From the NCBI GenBank assembly GCA_016786705.1, contig JAEUVV010000007.1, positions 1 to 64,000 of the forward strand: a DNA stretch of 64,000 bases. The letters run 5' to 3'. A program made the translations under genes and the position numbers. This document shows positions 1-9,302 of the stretch, piece after piece. Origin of the DNA: Taibaiella sp. Lineage in GTDB: Bacteria > Bacteroidota > Bacteroidia > Chitinophagales > Chitinophagaceae. The notes below the pieces were generated by a model. It was not told where the DNA came from. It saw only the letters and a program-made list of their open reading frames with translations, and searched no databases. The first letter of the stretch is position 1; each line of letters begins with the position of its first letter.

Positions 1-70
1 ACCTCAAAACCCGCTACCAGTCTATCTCTCAGCCACTTTTTTAAGAACTACCCGTCCCTCGAACGGAGTG

Positions 71-78
71 CAAAGATA
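71..78 (-). promoter_or_regulatory. TATCTTTG promoter reading off the left edge
   Basis: On the minus strand this reads TATCTTTGCACTCC, the same -7 box plus initiator seen upstream of the three tRNA genes in this window (24836-24843, 53482-53489, 61408-61415). The transcript runs leftwards out of the window. Only about 65 nt of it are visible and I cannot identify it. The resemblance to the tRNA promoters suggests a tRNA or another stable RNA, but this is inference. Confidence 0.45.
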
Positions 79-246
79 AGCGCTTTATTCCCACTCTCCC
101 AAATCTTTTTTATAATTCTACCAATATTTTTATCCATAATACAGCAAGAACCAATAATAGTAAGGGATACAGGGGGAAATATATTTAAGGAGGTAAGGTA
201 TAAAAGCAAAACAGGGTATTTTTATAATCCATTTCCACTATACTTA

Positions 247-381
247 TCATATTATAGCAATCTTATGCGAAGTGTTTTTTACACCATCATAGATTGCCAC
301 AAAGTAATTCCCCGGCGGCAGCTGATCTGCTATTATATGCACTTTCCGTTCTGAAGACTCCAATTCCATAGCCAGAAGCAT
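247..381 (-). pseudogene. Decayed T9SS C-terminal sorting-domain fragment
   Basis: A 44-codon minus-strand frame ends in a stop at 247. Its translation contains ADQLPPGNYFVAIYDG followed by a basic and hydrophobic end, which is the usual finish of a type A T9SS sorting domain (LxxGxYxVxI...). There is no long upstream frame. Related but frame-disrupted codons continue to about 430. It therefore looks like the stump of a lost secreted protein, not a working gene. The rest of 79-453 holds nothing else I can identify. Confidence 0.45.
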
Positions 382-453
382 AAATAACCGTTCATATAAA
401 CTTGTTCGAACGTTTAAAGTATAATGTGCCTAAACGGCGTGATAGTAAATGTA

Positions 454-1071
454 TCAGGGGCACTTTTGCTGTTCTTTTTCTTCACAGCTAACACATTTTT
501 GTTGCCTGAACCAGGAGAAATCAGGATCTGGTAAATCTTTATAAGGAATAAATGAAGTTCCGGTATAACGTTTTGTGGGCAGATGGTTGATATTACACCG
601 CTCTACTTTACCATCCCGGACTACATATTTAAGCTTGAAAATCCCCCACAAATATGAATTTTTACTTACAGTAACATCGTAAATAGTGTCACCACAAACC
701 TTAAATTTACCCCAGGTGCCAAAATCCTTTATACCATAGAGCTTATGTTCCCGGCCGGTTCTTTTGACTAATTGTAACAAAGAGTCGTAATCGCTCACTG
801 TAGTTGTCTGCCGGTAAATAGTACCATCCTCAAAAAACATATAAAAATAACCATGGGGAGCATTATTTGCCTTCTTCTCACCCGACGGTTCAACCACAAG
901 CTCATACGACTCAAAATAAATCCCATCTGTTCTAAAGGGCAAGGGTAAACCAGGCCGTTCATTGCAGCAGTTAGGTATCTGTTTCCGTAATCGTTTAGGT
1001 AATCTGGCCTGTGCCATACCCTGATTTTGCAGCAAGAGGGCAAACAGGCTTATGTATACTATTCTTAGCAT
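454..1071 (-). CDS. Secreted protein of unknown function
   Basis: The 205-aa product starts with a clear signal peptide (hydrophobic LRIVYISLFALLLQNQG, cleavage near AQA). The mature part is mixed alpha/beta with several cysteines: CC near residue 35, a pair near 195 and a final C. The C-terminus is rich in C, K and E. No motif allows a functional call and I do not recognise the family. It stands alone and is transcribed away from the S9 peptidase at 1399. The ATG directly precedes the signal peptide, which fixes the start. Confidence 0.75.
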   Translation of the reverse strand: MLRIVYISLFALLLQNQGMAQARLPKRLRKQIPNCCNERPGLPLPFRTDGIYFESYELVVEPSGEKKANNAPHGYFYMFFEDGTIYRQTTTVSDYDSLLQLVKRTGREHKLYGIKDFGTWGKFKVCGDTIYDVTVSKNSYLWGIFKLKYVVRDGKVERCNINHLPTKRYTGTSFIPYKDLPDPDFSWFRQQKCVSCEEKEQQKCP

Positions 1072-1398
1072 TTACTATAATATTTTCATTTTTAAGCATC
1101 ACTTCATTACAAACAAAGCTGCGCGCTCCATTGCTCATCTACCCTGCATCTCTTTAACAGCAGTTAAAATTAAGCATCCTGTGTTATAAAAGTACAGATC
1201 ATTTATCCAGCCTTCCGGAAAATATGTCGCTATCAACTGCTTGAAGGCATTCATTTTATCCAAACCTCAATTCCTCTAAAAGCCAGCAAAAAGCGTTTCT
1301 ATTAACACTTCAGCTATTATACGCCAGTAGCCGTTTAATAAATCTTTTGTATCTTTCGGGATTTACATAAACCAGCAATATTTTTTTAACCTTAAATA
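1072..1398. other. Intergenic region between divergent genes
   Basis: This 327-bp gap separates two divergently transcribed genes. A 39-codon minus-strand frame (1135-1254) starts MNAFKQLIATYFPEGW and could be a remnant or chance. Upstream of 1399 there is a TATCTTTC at about 1350, close to the TAnnTTTG promoter consensus. I see no RNA gene or repeat here. Confidence 0.4.
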
Positions 1399-3441
1399 AT
1401 GAATCTCGGAATGACGAAAAATTTTATCTTCACGGGGCTTATAGGCCTGGCAGCATTATCTACCACTATCCACCAGCAAGGTTTTGCACAGGTAACCGCA
1501 GAGCAGGTGGCCCAGATTAAAAATGTAACCGGCAGCATCATTTCAGAAGACGGAAAGTTTGTAGCCTACACGCTTTCTGAACCTTTAGACCCTAAAAAAG
1601 AAAATGGCTTCAGCCAGTCCCATCTCTATTTACTCAATACAGTTACTAATACAACCATACCCTTCTTTACCGGTTCCAGTGTGAGCCAGGTAAGCTTCAG
1701 GCCTCAGAAAGGAACGATCACTTTCTTAAGCAGGGGCGCGAACGATAAGACAAACGCATTATACGAGATTCATGTAAATGGTGGTGAGGCAAAGAAAATA
1801 TTTACCCATTCTTCAAATATAAGCAGCTACAGCTGGAGCGCCGACGGCAACAGTATCGCTTTCATCAGCGCCGAAAAAGGTAAACAACCTAAAACCAGCT
1901 TAACCTATAGCCCTAAATTCTTTGAGGAGGATTACAATGACCAGAACGCCTATATCGTTAAGATCGGCGATGCTCCTTCAAGCACTCAAAAGCTGAACCT
2001 GAATGGTGGCGCCGCTTACCTGATCAAATGGAGCCCGGATGGCAGCAAGATCGCCGTATCGGTAGCACCCAGCGCTTCGGTAGACGACAGCTACATGGCC
2101 CAGAAAATAAAAGTGGTCAATACCGCTACCCGCGACATTATTGCCGAAGTAGACAATGAAGGTAAGCTGGGACAGATCACCTGGAGCCCGGACAGCAAAT
2201 ATATAGCCCTGATAGGCGCTTATGACCTGAATGACCCTACAGACGGCTCTCTTTTAATCGTAGCAGCGACAGGCGGAAAACCAACTGTAATAGATGGTGG
2301 CTACGCGGGAAAAATGGAGCAGATCTACTGGCTGGCCAATAACAGTATTCACTTTTTATCCAGTGAAGGCACCAGCAATACTATAGGTACGATTCAGCCC
2401 AACGGCAATAATCGCCAATACCTGTACAAGACTGATGTCGCCAATATAACCTCATTCTCGGTGAATAAAAACGGCCAGATCTCTTACACCGCCAATACAC
2501 CACAACATCCATCTGAACTGTTTACCCTGGCCGGTGGCCGGAAGAACAATATGGCCCAAAGGAGAACAACCAGCAACGAATGGCTGGGCAACCTGAAACT
2601 GGGTAAGCAGGAAGTGATCAGCTACAAAGCACGGGACGGTAAATACGACATCCAGGGCATGCTGATCTACCCTATCGATTACGTAGCTGGTACAAGAGTC
2701 CCTCTGATCACCGTGGTACACGGCGGGCCGGAATCTCACTATTCCAACGGCTGGCTGACCGCCTATTCCATGCCGGGTCAAATGGGTGCGGCAAAAGGCT
2801 ACGCGGTTTTCTACCCTAATTACAGGGGCAGCACCGGTCGCGGTACTGATTTTACCTACAGCAGCCAGGGCGACCTGTCCGGAAAGGAATTTGACGATAT
2901 CGTGGACGGCGTGGATTACCTTATTGAAAAAGGCATCGCTGATAAAAACCGCGTGGGCGTTACCGGCGGCTCTTATGGCGGCTACGCTTCTGCCTGGATG
3001 AGCACTTATTATTCTGACCGCTTTGCCGCATCTGTAATGTTTGTAGGGATCAGCAATAATATTTCTAAATTCGGCACCAGCGATATTCCAACAGAAATGC
3101 GCCTGGTACATGAAAGAGGTAATATCTGGGACGATTGGGACAAGCAGCTTAAAATCTCTCCTATCTATTATGCGGACCGGGCCAAAACACCTATACTGAT
3201 CATGCACGGCGCGGAAGATCCAAGGGTGCACCCGGCCCAAAGCATGGAGTTATACCGCCACCTTAAAGTGCGTCAACCTAATCTCCCGGTACGTTTGATC
3301 TACTACCCGGGCGAAGGGCATGGTAACGCCCGTTCCGGTTCCCGTTATGACTATAACCTGAGGATGATGCAATGGTTTGACGTATACCTGAAGTCGGGCA
3401 ATGCAAAAGCTAAAATGCCGGGCCTTGATCTTCCTGAATAA
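1399..3441 (+). CDS. S9 family prolyl oligopeptidase-type serine peptidase
   Basis: This 680-aa exported peptidase probably hydrolyses oligopeptides (dipeptidyl- or acylaminoacyl-type) in the periplasm or outside the cell. It has a signal peptide ending near FAQ (residue 31), then a WD40/TolB-like beta-propeller to about residue 390 with repeats of the form WSPDGSKIA and WSPDSKYIA, then an alpha/beta hydrolase domain. The catalytic triad is visible: Ser525 in GGSYGG, Asp607 in HGAEDPRV, and His641 in GEGHGNA. The length suits the family. Translation could start at residue 1 or at Met5 (1411). It converges on the next gene across a bidirectional terminator. Confidence 0.93.
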   Translation: MNLGMTKNFIFTGLIGLAALSTTIHQQGFAQVTAEQVAQIKNVTGSIISEDGKFVAYTLSEPLDPKKENGFSQSHLYLLNTVTNTTIPFFTGSSVSQVSFRPQKGTITFLSRGANDKTNALYEIHVNGGEAKKIFTHSSNISSYSWSADGNSIAFISAEKGKQPKTSLTYSPKFFEEDYNDQNAYIVKIGDAPSSTQKLNLNGGAAYLIKWSPDGSKIAVSVAPSASVDDSYMAQKIKVVNTATRDIIAEVDNEGKLGQITWSPDSKYIALIGAYDLNDPTDGSLLIVAATGGKPTVIDGGYAGKMEQIYWLANNSIHFLSSEGTSNTIGTIQPNGNNRQYLYKTDVANITSFSVNKNGQISYTANTPQHPSELFTLAGGRKNNMAQRRTTSNEWLGNLKLGKQEVISYKARDGKYDIQGMLIYPIDYVAGTRVPLITVVHGGPESHYSNGWLTAYSMPGQMGAAKGYAVFYPNYRGSTGRGTDFTYSSQGDLSGKEFDDIVDGVDYLIEKGIADKNRVGVTGGSYGGYASAWMSTYYSDRFAASVMFVGISNNISKFGTSDIPTEMRLVHERGNIWDDWDKQLKISPIYYADRAKTPILIMHGAEDPRVHPAQSMELYRHLKVRQPNLPVRLIYYPGEGHGNARSGSRYDYNLRMMQWFDVYLKSGNAKAKMPGLDLPE

Positions 3442-3462
3442 CGCAATCTTTTAGTTACAATA

Positions 3463-3503
3463 AACAATAATGCCGTCTGTAATAGCCGGCATTATTGTTT
3501 TAT
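3463..3503. terminator. Bidirectional intrinsic terminator
   Basis: A perfect 13-bp stem (3463-3475 with 3487-3499) is flanked by an A-rich stretch on the left and a T-run on the right. It serves the convergent genes ending at 3441 and 3512. Confidence 0.85.
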
Positions 3504-3511
3504 TTCGCTGC

Positions 3512-4039
3512 TTACTGTGTCATTTCATAATACTGCTCCAGTAATTCACTATAGCTGAGTTCTCCTGCAAACTTATTCTGACCCAGAAAATCCTGGAATT
3601 TGCTAAACTCTTCTTCAGTAATCAGTATTCTCTTAATTTTATCATACTCCAGGTTGCTCCAGTCCACAATTTTTCCGGAAAGCGCTTCAAAGGTTGCTTT
3701 TGATATCCTTATAGCAGGATACAGTTCCGATTTTTTGACCTGCTCAAATATATCGAATACCTCGGCGTATGTCGGAAATTCACCACTATTTTTCAAAGAG
3801 GCGCTGATAATCCCTCTTAGATAGTCTTTATTCATGATCTGCTGATCAACAGGATCCCAGGATCCGCAAGCCGCAAGTATTTGCAGATCTACTTCCAGTA
3901 GCGAATCCAGGTGTGCTACATTTTCAAATGCCCCGCTAGCGGCCAGCGGTTTATTCAGCAGGCTGTCACATCCCGGCTTATCCCTGGCGAAGGAGGGCAT
4001 ACTCCACAATATTAATATAAAGATAAGTACCTGTTTCAT
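3512..4039 (-). CDS. Secreted protein of unknown function
   Basis: The 175-aa product has an N-terminal signal peptide (QVLIFILILWSMPSFA, cleavage near residue 18). The mature part is helical and acidic. I recognise no family. The start lies 9 bp after the stop of the LysE-type gene on the same strand (stop at 4048), so the two are very likely co-transcribed. Nothing in the sequence ties its function to export. Confidence 0.72.
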   Translation of the reverse strand: MKQVLIFILILWSMPSFARDKPGCDSLLNKPLAASGAFENVAHLDSLLEVDLQILAACGSWDPVDQQIMNKDYLRGIISASLKNSGEFPTYAEVFDIFEQVKKSELYPAIRISKATFEALSGKIVDWSNLEYDKIKRILITEEEFSKFQDFLGQNKFAGELSYSELLEQYYEMTQ

Positions 4040-4047
4040 AAATAGTC

Positions 4048-4698
4048 CTAGTGTCCTTTTACAATACCAAAGTAGGTCTGTACCAATAACACAATGCCTA
4101 AACCTAAGATACAGGCCGCGCTTATTTTATTGATGTACATGATCTTGCGTAAATTTAATTTGTGCCGGATCTTGTCGGCCAGGAATACTTTCAAAAAGTC
4201 TATACCCAATACCAATCCAAGACAAACCCCGAATAATACGAATTTGTGAGAGATCTCTACAGCTGGGCCGGCCAGTAAAGCGACTGCCCCTACCCAGGTG
4301 ATCACCACCCCGGGATTTAGGCTGTTCATCAAAAAGCCGCTCAACCATATTTGAAAATATGCGCCGCGACTGATCTTTGCCTCTTTCTGTTCCCGGTTAG
4401 GTTTTTTGGGCTTGAACTTTTTAAGTAAACCATATAAACCCATGATAATAAACAGGCCGGAACCGATATAGCCTACCGGTTTTTGATGGTGCTCCAGGAA
4501 AGTCATCCATTGAGTGGCCAGGTTGGCCAAAGCAACATACATGATATCGCTCACACTCACCCCTAAAACAAAAGCCAGGCCTGCTTTATAACTATGATGA
4601 ATACTATAGCGGATAATAGCGAAAAGAGTCGGTCCGACCGAAATGGCCATGAACAAACCTAACATCGCGCCTTTTATTGCTGCTTCTGAATAAGTCAT
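4048..4698 (-). CDS. LysE/RhtB family amino-acid exporter
   Basis: A 216-aa inner-membrane protein with about six hydrophobic segments. The N-terminal block GLFMAISVGPTLFAIIRYSI contains the SVGP motif typical of LysE/RhtB exporters. A second conserved block, GFLMNSLNPGVVITWVGA, carries the NP of the family's second half. A cytoplasmic basic loop (KKFKPKKPNR) separates the halves. The family exports amino acids or small metabolites using proton exchange; the substrate here cannot be told. It lies upstream of, and probably in one operon with, the secreted unknown at 3512. Confidence 0.88.
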   Translation of the reverse strand: MTYSEAAIKGAMLGLFMAISVGPTLFAIIRYSIHHSYKAGLAFVLGVSVSDIMYVALANLATQWMTFLEHHQKPVGYIGSGLFIIMGLYGLLKKFKPKKPNREQKEAKISRGAYFQIWLSGFLMNSLNPGVVITWVGAVALLAGPAVEISHKFVLFGVCLGLVLGIDFLKVFLADKIRHKLNLRKIMYINKISAACILGLGIVLLVQTYFGIVKGH

Positions 4699-4742
4699 TC
4701 AAAGGTTTTTAATTAAAGTATATGCCTTTAATCCAAATCCGG

Positions 4743-6329
4743 TCAGGCTTTCTTAAAATCACTCGTGAAATGGAACTCAATATCAGGATTATTTTGACGT
4801 TCTGTATTTAAGAACCATTCACTTTGCGCCAAATATACAAGATTACCGTCTTTATCTTCCATTATATTTGCTTGTTTAAAGCGAACAAATTCATCAATTT
4901 TCTTTTTATCGCCGGTAATCCAGCAGGCCTTATAGAATGCTAAAGGCACAAAATCTACTGAAGCGCCATATTCCTGCAACAAACGGTATTGGATCACCTC
5001 GAACTGCAGCTCCCCTACACAACCGATAATCTTACGATTACCCCCGTGCTGGGTAAACAGTTGCGCCACTCCCTCATCGGTCAGCTGGGCTACACCTTTT
5101 TCCAATTGCTTGGTCTTCATCGGGTCTTTATTGACCACCTCCCGGAACATTTCCGGGGAGAAGCTCGGCATGCCAGTGAACATAAAGTTTTCGCCTTCAG
5201 TAAGGGTATCCCCTATTTTGAAGTTGCCGGTATCGAATAAACCTACTACATCGCCCGGATAGGCATCTTCTACCACTTCTTTACTACGGGCCATAAAAGT
5301 ATAAGGATTACTGAATTTCAGATCTTTCCCCAGACGAACGTGTTTGTAATTCTTATTTCTTTCCAGCTTGCCGGAACAAACCCTGAGGAAAGCGATACGG
5401 TCCCGGTGACGGGGATCGAGGTTGGCATGGATTTTAAAAATAAAGCCGCTGAATTTCGCGTCATTAGGACATACTTCTTTTACGGTCGTTTCCCTGCACT
5501 TAGGATTAGGAGCTATACGCACAAATGTGTCCAGCATTTCGCGGATACCAAAATTATTCACCGCAGAACCAAAGAATACCGGCGCTACCTGGCCATTCAG
5601 GTAAGCTGCTACGTCCAGGTCACCATAAACGCCTTCCAGCAGGTCCACATCTTCCCGAAGCTGCGCCGCATCTTTATCCCCTACCCGCTGATCTAAAACA
5701 GGATCTGACAGGTCCGCGATAGCAATACTGTTGTCTTCTATCCCCTTTTGATTGGGCGAAAAGAGGTTCAGGCTTTTCTCATAAAGATTATATACCCCTT
5801 TAAATTCCCGACCCATATTAATCGGCCAGGTTAAAGGGTGTAAGGGTAAATTCAGCTCCTTTTCGATCTCGTCCATCAGGTCGAAAGGGAACTTACCATC
5901 CCGGTCCATTTTATTCACAAATACGATCACCGGCGTATCCCGCATCCGGCACACTTCCATCAGGCGGTGGGTTTGCTCTTCCACCCCGTTTACGGCGTCG
6001 ATCACCAGGATTACCGAATCCACTGCCGTCAGGGTACGGTAAGTATCTTCTGCGAAGTCCTTGTGACCCGGTGTATCCAGGAGGTTTACCAGGATATCTT
6101 TATATTCAAAAGTCATTACGGAGGTGGCTACAGAGATACCTCTCTGGCGCTCGATCTCCATGAAGTCAGAGGTTGCTCCTTTTTTTATTTTGTTACTCTT
6201 AACCGCTCCAGCTACCTGTATCGCGCCCCCGAACAATAAGAATTTTTCGGTCAATGTAGTTTTACCTGCATCCGGGTGGGCAATAATGGCAAAGGTCTTC
6301 CTGCGGTTTATTTCGTCTTGATATTTCAT
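4743..6329 (-). CDS. prfC: Peptide chain release factor 3
   Basis: RF3 is the GTPase that recycles RF1/RF2 from the ribosome after termination. The 528-aa product begins [15 protein letters not shown] and shows all G-motifs: AHPDAGKTT (G1), [11 protein letters not shown] (G2), DTPGH (G3), NKMDRD (G4). The family's domains II and III follow. The frame is open 24 codons further upstream, but I choose the ATG at 6329 because it matches the usual RF3 N-terminus and lies 19 nt after a TATCTTTG promoter at 6348-6355, which the longer version would place inside the coding region. Confidence 0.96.
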   Translation of the reverse strand: MKYQDEINRRKTFAIIAHPDAGKTTLTEKFLLFGGAIQVAGAVKSNKIKKGATSDFMEIERQRGISVATSVMTFEYKDILVNLLDTPGHKDFAEDTYRTLTAVDSVILVIDAVNGVEEQTHRLMEVCRMRDTPVIVFVNKMDRDGKFPFDLMDEIEKELNLPLHPLTWPINMGREFKGVYNLYEKSLNLFSPNQKGIEDNSIAIADLSDPVLDQRVGDKDAAQLREDVDLLEGVYGDLDVAAYLNGQVAPVFFGSAVNNFGIREMLDTFVRIAPNPKCRETTVKEVCPNDAKFSGFIFKIHANLDPRHRDRIAFLRVCSGKLERNKNYKHVRLGKDLKFSNPYTFMARSKEVVEDAYPGDVVGLFDTGNFKIGDTLTEGENFMFTGMPSFSPEMFREVVNKDPMKTKQLEKGVAQLTDEGVAQLFTQHGGNRKIIGCVGELQFEVIQYRLLQEYGASVDFVPLAFYKACWITGDKKKIDEFVRFKQANIMEDKDGNLVYLAQSEWFLNTERQNNPDIEFHFTSDFKKA

Positions 6330-6347
6330 TAATATATAATTCGGCAG

Positions 6348-6355
6348 CAAAGATA
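6348..6355 (-). promoter_or_regulatory. TAnnTTTG -7 box of prfC
   Basis: TATCTTTG on the minus strand, 18 nt upstream of the chosen prfC ATG, gives a leader of only about 12 nt. It supports the shorter prfC start. Confidence 0.6.
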
Positions 6356-6414
6356 AGTTATAAGCCCTTAATGACCTTAAATGTTTCGCCGGCGGGCACA
6401 AGTTTACAAGTTCT

Positions 6415-7161
6415 TTAGATTTCCTGTTGCTCGGCCCAGGTCAATCCTGCCGGTAAAGCCTGGTCAGAAAATTCAATATGGATCACCCGGCGGCGCCTGC
6501 CGCTGGTGCTCCGGCCGGAACTGTGCAGCAATAGTGGTTTCATAATCATGATTCCGCCTTTAGCTACCGGGCAGACCGTTTCGTGCTCTGCCGCGTAGTC
6601 TATTGTTTCCGGGCGATAAACCTTTTTAAGATGCGATGCTTCTATCACTTTTAGCGCTCCATTACCGGCATCAGTATCATCCAGGTGAATCCTGATGGTA
6701 AAATTGCGCTCCAATAGTGCTACCGGAGGCTGAACGGCATACTGGTTTTGTTTTACAGTCCAGGGACCAAAATGCTCCAGTTGTATCTTTTCAGCTACAG
6801 CAATGGTCAGGTCCTGGTGATACGCCACATACCAGTTGGACTGCTCCGGTTTATCAAAATAGATACTTTTTACTATAAAATAACCCGGGCCAAAAAAGTC
6901 ATGGACCAATTGTTGCAAATAGGCATTGAACACAAGCGGCTTGAGTGCCGGGATCTCTTTAAATAATTGCCTGATAGCAAACAGGTCAGCACTGCTCCGG
7001 AAGGTATCTTTACCCCGGTCTGCCCGGTCTATTGCCGCTATCATTGCTGCTATTTCCCCATTGTTGTATATTCCTTCAATAATGGTAAAGCCTTTTTCTT
7101 TTAATGCCGTATTATACCTGTATGGTGTTTTCATATAACTGCTCGGTGCTGAGTTTTGCAT
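6415..7161 (-). CDS. Phytanoyl-CoA dioxygenase (PhyH) family protein
   Basis: The 248-aa product resembles Fe(II)/2-oxoglutarate-dependent oxygenases of the PhyH family, which hydroxylate small metabolites or lipids. The metal-binding HxD is visible in YHQDLTI (about residue 115). The distal His is in [11 protein letters not shown] (about 213), followed by Arg residues in [11 protein letters not shown] that would bind the 2-oxoglutarate carboxylate. The substrate is unknown. The start may be residue 1 or Met10. It lies upstream of prfC on the same strand with its stop 85 bp before the prfC start; co-transcription is unlikely because prfC has its own promoter. Confidence 0.85.
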   Translation of the reverse strand: MQNSAPSSYMKTPYRYNTALKEKGFTIIEGIYNNGEIAAMIAAIDRADRGKDTFRSSADLFAIRQLFKEIPALKPLVFNAYLQQLVHDFFGPGYFIVKSIYFDKPEQSNWYVAYHQDLTIAVAEKIQLEHFGPWTVKQNQYAVQPPVALLERNFTIRIHLDDTDAGNGALKVIEASHLKKVYRPETIDYAAEHETVCPVAKGGIMIMKPLLLHSSGRSTSGRRRRVIHIEFSDQALPAGLTWAEQQEI

Positions 7162-7568
7162 GCTGTTAAAACCGGGGCCAAGTTAGGATTTTCTGCTTTA
7201 AGCGGTAAAATCAATGGGCATACGGGTTTATTACCTGATTTCCGATCAGTTTCTTTGCAAAACCGGCATTTATAATTCTTGATTGTAAGAGCTCATAAGA
7301 AATTTTAAGTGATTTCACTTATTGCAAAAATCATAAAACAGCCCGAAATTTGCACGAAATGCTATCCGGTGGTCTTAAGCCTTTTGGTAGCGCAGCTTAC
7401 TCTATTAAAATCGTATAAGCTACTGAACCATTTTCGCAATGGCCGCAGCACGATCAGATTGCTAAAGCATAACCCATTGAGCAACACGACAATATCATGT
7501 TAAAAATGATATTGTCGTTGCTTACAGCCGCAAGGTATTGCCGGTTACCCCCAACATTTCTATACTTA
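7162..7568. other. Gene-free stretch with a perfect hairpin
   Basis: No convincing ORF. A perfect 12-bp inverted repeat (CGACAATATCAT at 7487-7498, its complement at 7506-7517, 7-nt loop) lies about 50 bp beyond the stop of the lipoprotein gene at 7569. It lacks a T-run on either side, so it may be a weak terminator, an RNA-processing hairpin or a protein-binding dyad. Confidence 0.5.
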
Positions 7569-7877
7569 TCACTTAATCACATCGGCGTAAGCGCTACTTT
7601 TATCATAACGAATATTCGTTATGGCACTGCTGCCGGGATACAACTTTTGCGCTTCAGCCTCCAGTTGTTGCGCGATGCGCTCTTCATCTTTAATCCCTAG
7701 GGTATTGTATATAGAGACGGAAACTGTACCTAAAGTCTTCCCGGGAAGCATGCTGTGGGAGGAAGCAATACGTGGGTCTTTTATGCGGCTGCAGGAATAA
7801 GCCATAGTAGTAATGAACCAGATAAAAACAAGCGACAGCCCATACCTGATTTTAATAGTTATACATAATTTATCCAT
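7569..7877 (-). CDS. Small lipoprotein, paralogue A
   Basis: A 102-aa product (start at the ATG at 7877) with a lipoprotein signal peptide: hydrophobic LSLVFIWFITTMAYSC with the lipobox Cys in AYSC. The mature part is a small domain with TVSVSIYNTLGI, then a helix (EERIAQQLEAEAQKLYP), then ITNIRYDKSSAYADVIK. The protein at 9303-9575 has the same layout and clear similarity, so they are paralogues. The domain is unknown; its shape (VSVSIY...helix...NVRY..AYAEV) suggests a compact alpha/beta fold. An upstream ATG at 7952 is in frame but would put the signal peptide internally and start inside the probable transcript leader. Confidence 0.7.
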   Translation of the reverse strand: MDKLCITIKIRYGLSLVFIWFITTMAYSCSRIKDPRIASSHSMLPGKTLGTVSVSIYNTLGIKDEERIAQQLEAEAQKLYPGSSAITNIRYDKSSAYADVIK

Positions 7878-7939
7878 TATTAGTTTGTTATAACCGGAAC
7901 AGTTTATACATAGTTTTTCATGGAGGTTCCGGAACACAA

Positions 7940-7986
7940 CAAATGTCTGCATTGCAATTAAAAAATCCTATACTGGAATTCCTGTA
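7940..7986 (-). promoter_or_regulatory. Shared-motif promoter of lipoprotein A
   Basis: On the minus strand the motif with core GGAATTCCAGTATAGGA (within 7966-7986) is followed by exactly 18 nt and then GACATTTG (7940-7947). The same motif, spacing and GANNTTTG box occur at 8834-8881 (plus) and 9657-9703 (minus). The motif contains a GGAATTCC palindrome with ATAC/GTAT half-sites outside it. Confidence 0.75.
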
Positions 7987-8272
7987 TTTTACCGCTTTTT
8001 TGAAATGATTGCCATTAAAAATCACCTTTATTCAGAAAACAAGGGCCCGGTAAAGCGAGCAGGCATCTCAAAAAACCTCCCCGGCCTTAGTTCAGGAATG
8101 GAGGATAGCGGGAGAGGTCAAGGATGAAAAATTTACCTGGAAAGCAGGCTATCTTTTATTCTTATCTATTACAGCACATAAACAATAATGAGTAACAGGC
8201 CTTCAGCGTTGCCTTTAATCACAAGACTATTCTTTAAATATTTCAAAGCAATCATTTTCGTAATTTTAGACC

Positions 8273-8758
8273 ATGATACTGCAGTATACCGGGAACACAG
8301 AGGGTTGGTATTACTTCTTTGAAAATAAAGAGGTCTTTGATGAGCTTGCTACAGATGAAGCATATAGGATACCTGATCCGGCTACCCAGGCTATATTAGC
8401 AGAAAGACTTCGGCTGCAACCGGAACGATTCGAGATCCGGCAGGCTGAAGTCAACGATTACTTTCACTTCAGGTTCCGCTACCTGGAAGCGCAAAAAGCC
8501 GAAGCTTATCTACCCTATCGTATTTTGTATTACCCCTGGGACGATGAGGGCTTTTTTTACCTGGTCGATCCTGATGTTCTTAAAGAGCAAACACTACCGC
8601 GAGCGGAAGTAAAAGGGGAACAGCCATTCGAATTTATTCCATTAGCACAGGAAAAAGAATTACTGTTTGAATTGGATACTGACCCGGATAAGTTTGACAT
8701 AATCAAGGGTTGTGCCCATGACTTCTTTTATCAGAAATTCCGCATAAAATCTATGTAA
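8273..8758 (+). CDS. Hypothetical protein with an internal repeat
   Basis: The 161-aa product is acidic, rich in aromatics, without signal peptide or membrane segment, so probably cytoplasmic. It contains two related segments: LRLQPERFEI...DYFHFRFRY (about residues 45-70) and LDTDPDKFDII...HDFFYQKFRIK (about 135-160), suggesting internal duplication. I recognise no known family. It sits between the two lipoprotein genes. TAATTTTA lies just before the ATG as a poor -7 box. Confidence 0.65.
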   Translation: MILQYTGNTEGWYYFFENKEVFDELATDEAYRIPDPATQAILAERLRLQPERFEIRQAEVNDYFHFRFRYLEAQKAEAYLPYRILYYPWDDEGFFYLVDPDVLKEQTLPRAEVKGEQPFEFIPLAQEKELLFELDTDPDKFDIIKGCAHDFFYQKFRIKSM

Positions 8759-8833
8759 TAGAAGTAGAAATTGTGCCTCCCTCTGACAGGTATAACCCTA
8801 TTTCCTGGTCAAAACGGCATAATTAGGAAAAAA

Positions 8834-8881
8834 TGTAGGGAATTCCAGTATAGGAAATATAAACGATTACATTGAACTTTG
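8834..8881 (+). promoter_or_regulatory. Shared-motif promoter ahead of RNA element A
   Basis: The motif core GGAATTCCAGTATAGGA (8839-8855) is followed by 18 nt and then GAACTTTG (8874-8881). Orientation and spacing are identical to the promoters of the two lipoprotein genes, but here the first downstream feature is RNA element A (8924). Predicted transcription start is about 8886-8889. Confidence 0.75.
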
Positions 8882-8923
8882 CCTGGTAATTATTACATAA
8901 GACCTAAAAACAAATTAAAAAGC

Positions 8924-9006
8924 ATGCCTGGCGTATCAGTGAAAGTCTGATGCTTATCTCTCACAACAAGGTAAAAGGTAATAGGTGGCGACCAGGCATT
9001 TTTTTG
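8924..9006 (+). ncRNA. Structured RNA-like element, copy A
   Basis: Closing stem ATGCCTGG (8924-8931) pairs with CCAGGCAT (8992-8999). Inside it comes CG, then hairpin ATCAG-TGAAAGT-CTGAT (8935-8951), a variable stretch, and GGCGA just before the 3' strand. A T-run follows at once, so the closing stem could itself end transcription. With the motif promoter at 8834-8881 this predicts a ~115-nt RNA. Five further copies exist in the window. I do not recognise it as a known Rfam family. Confidence 0.65.
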
Positions 9007-9100
9007 TTTACGTCTTTTTCTAAAACTCCCCATCACTGAACCTTTAACCATCCGGGGGTACTCCTTTCCAGAGCTACCCGCAGGAAATACGATTTAAATC

Positions 9101-9132
9101 CAAATGGTATTTTTCGTATCAGATACCATTTG
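9101..9132 (+). promoter_or_regulatory. Inverted repeat over a -7-like box before RNA element B
   Basis: CAAATGGTAT (9101-9110) is perfectly complementary to ATACCATTTG (9123-9132), with a 12-nt spacer. The right arm includes ACCATTTG, a possible -7 box 19 nt upstream of element B. It looks like an operator or an attenuating hairpin. Confidence 0.45.
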
Positions 9133-9150
9133 ACGAGCATATTAAAAAGC

Positions 9151-9220
9151 ATGCCTGGCGCATCTGTTACAGCCTGATCCCGAAAGGGCATTAACCTGAC
9201 TTAACAGAAGCGACCAGGCA
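9151..9220 (+). ncRNA. Structured RNA-like element, copy B
   Basis: Stem TGCCTGG (9152-9158) pairs with CCAGGCA (9214-9220). It shares the upstream ATTAAAAAGC and the inner CG with copy A. The hairpin region 9162-9178 aligns with that of copy A without gaps (13 of 17 identical) but its loop is TTACAGC. GAAGCGA precedes the 3' strand. No T-run follows. Confidence 0.55.
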
Positions 9221-9302
9221 CACCTATTTTGCGGGCTAAGTACATACTGCCACGAAAGACCTAATCACTCCCTAACTGTGATGATTTTACAAACAGGAAC
9301 TT

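Noticed and set aside
1..70. TPP-riboswitch-like GGCTGAGA and a tRNA-Leu-like stretch on the minus strand at the left edge
   Set aside because: The next parts of the TPP consensus are absent and the D-arm of a tRNA does not form; too little sequence is in the window.
2452..3240. A 262-codon open frame antisense to the S9 peptidase
   Set aside because: It is a by-product of codon bias in a clear family gene; no promoter, no family match, low-complexity residue mix.
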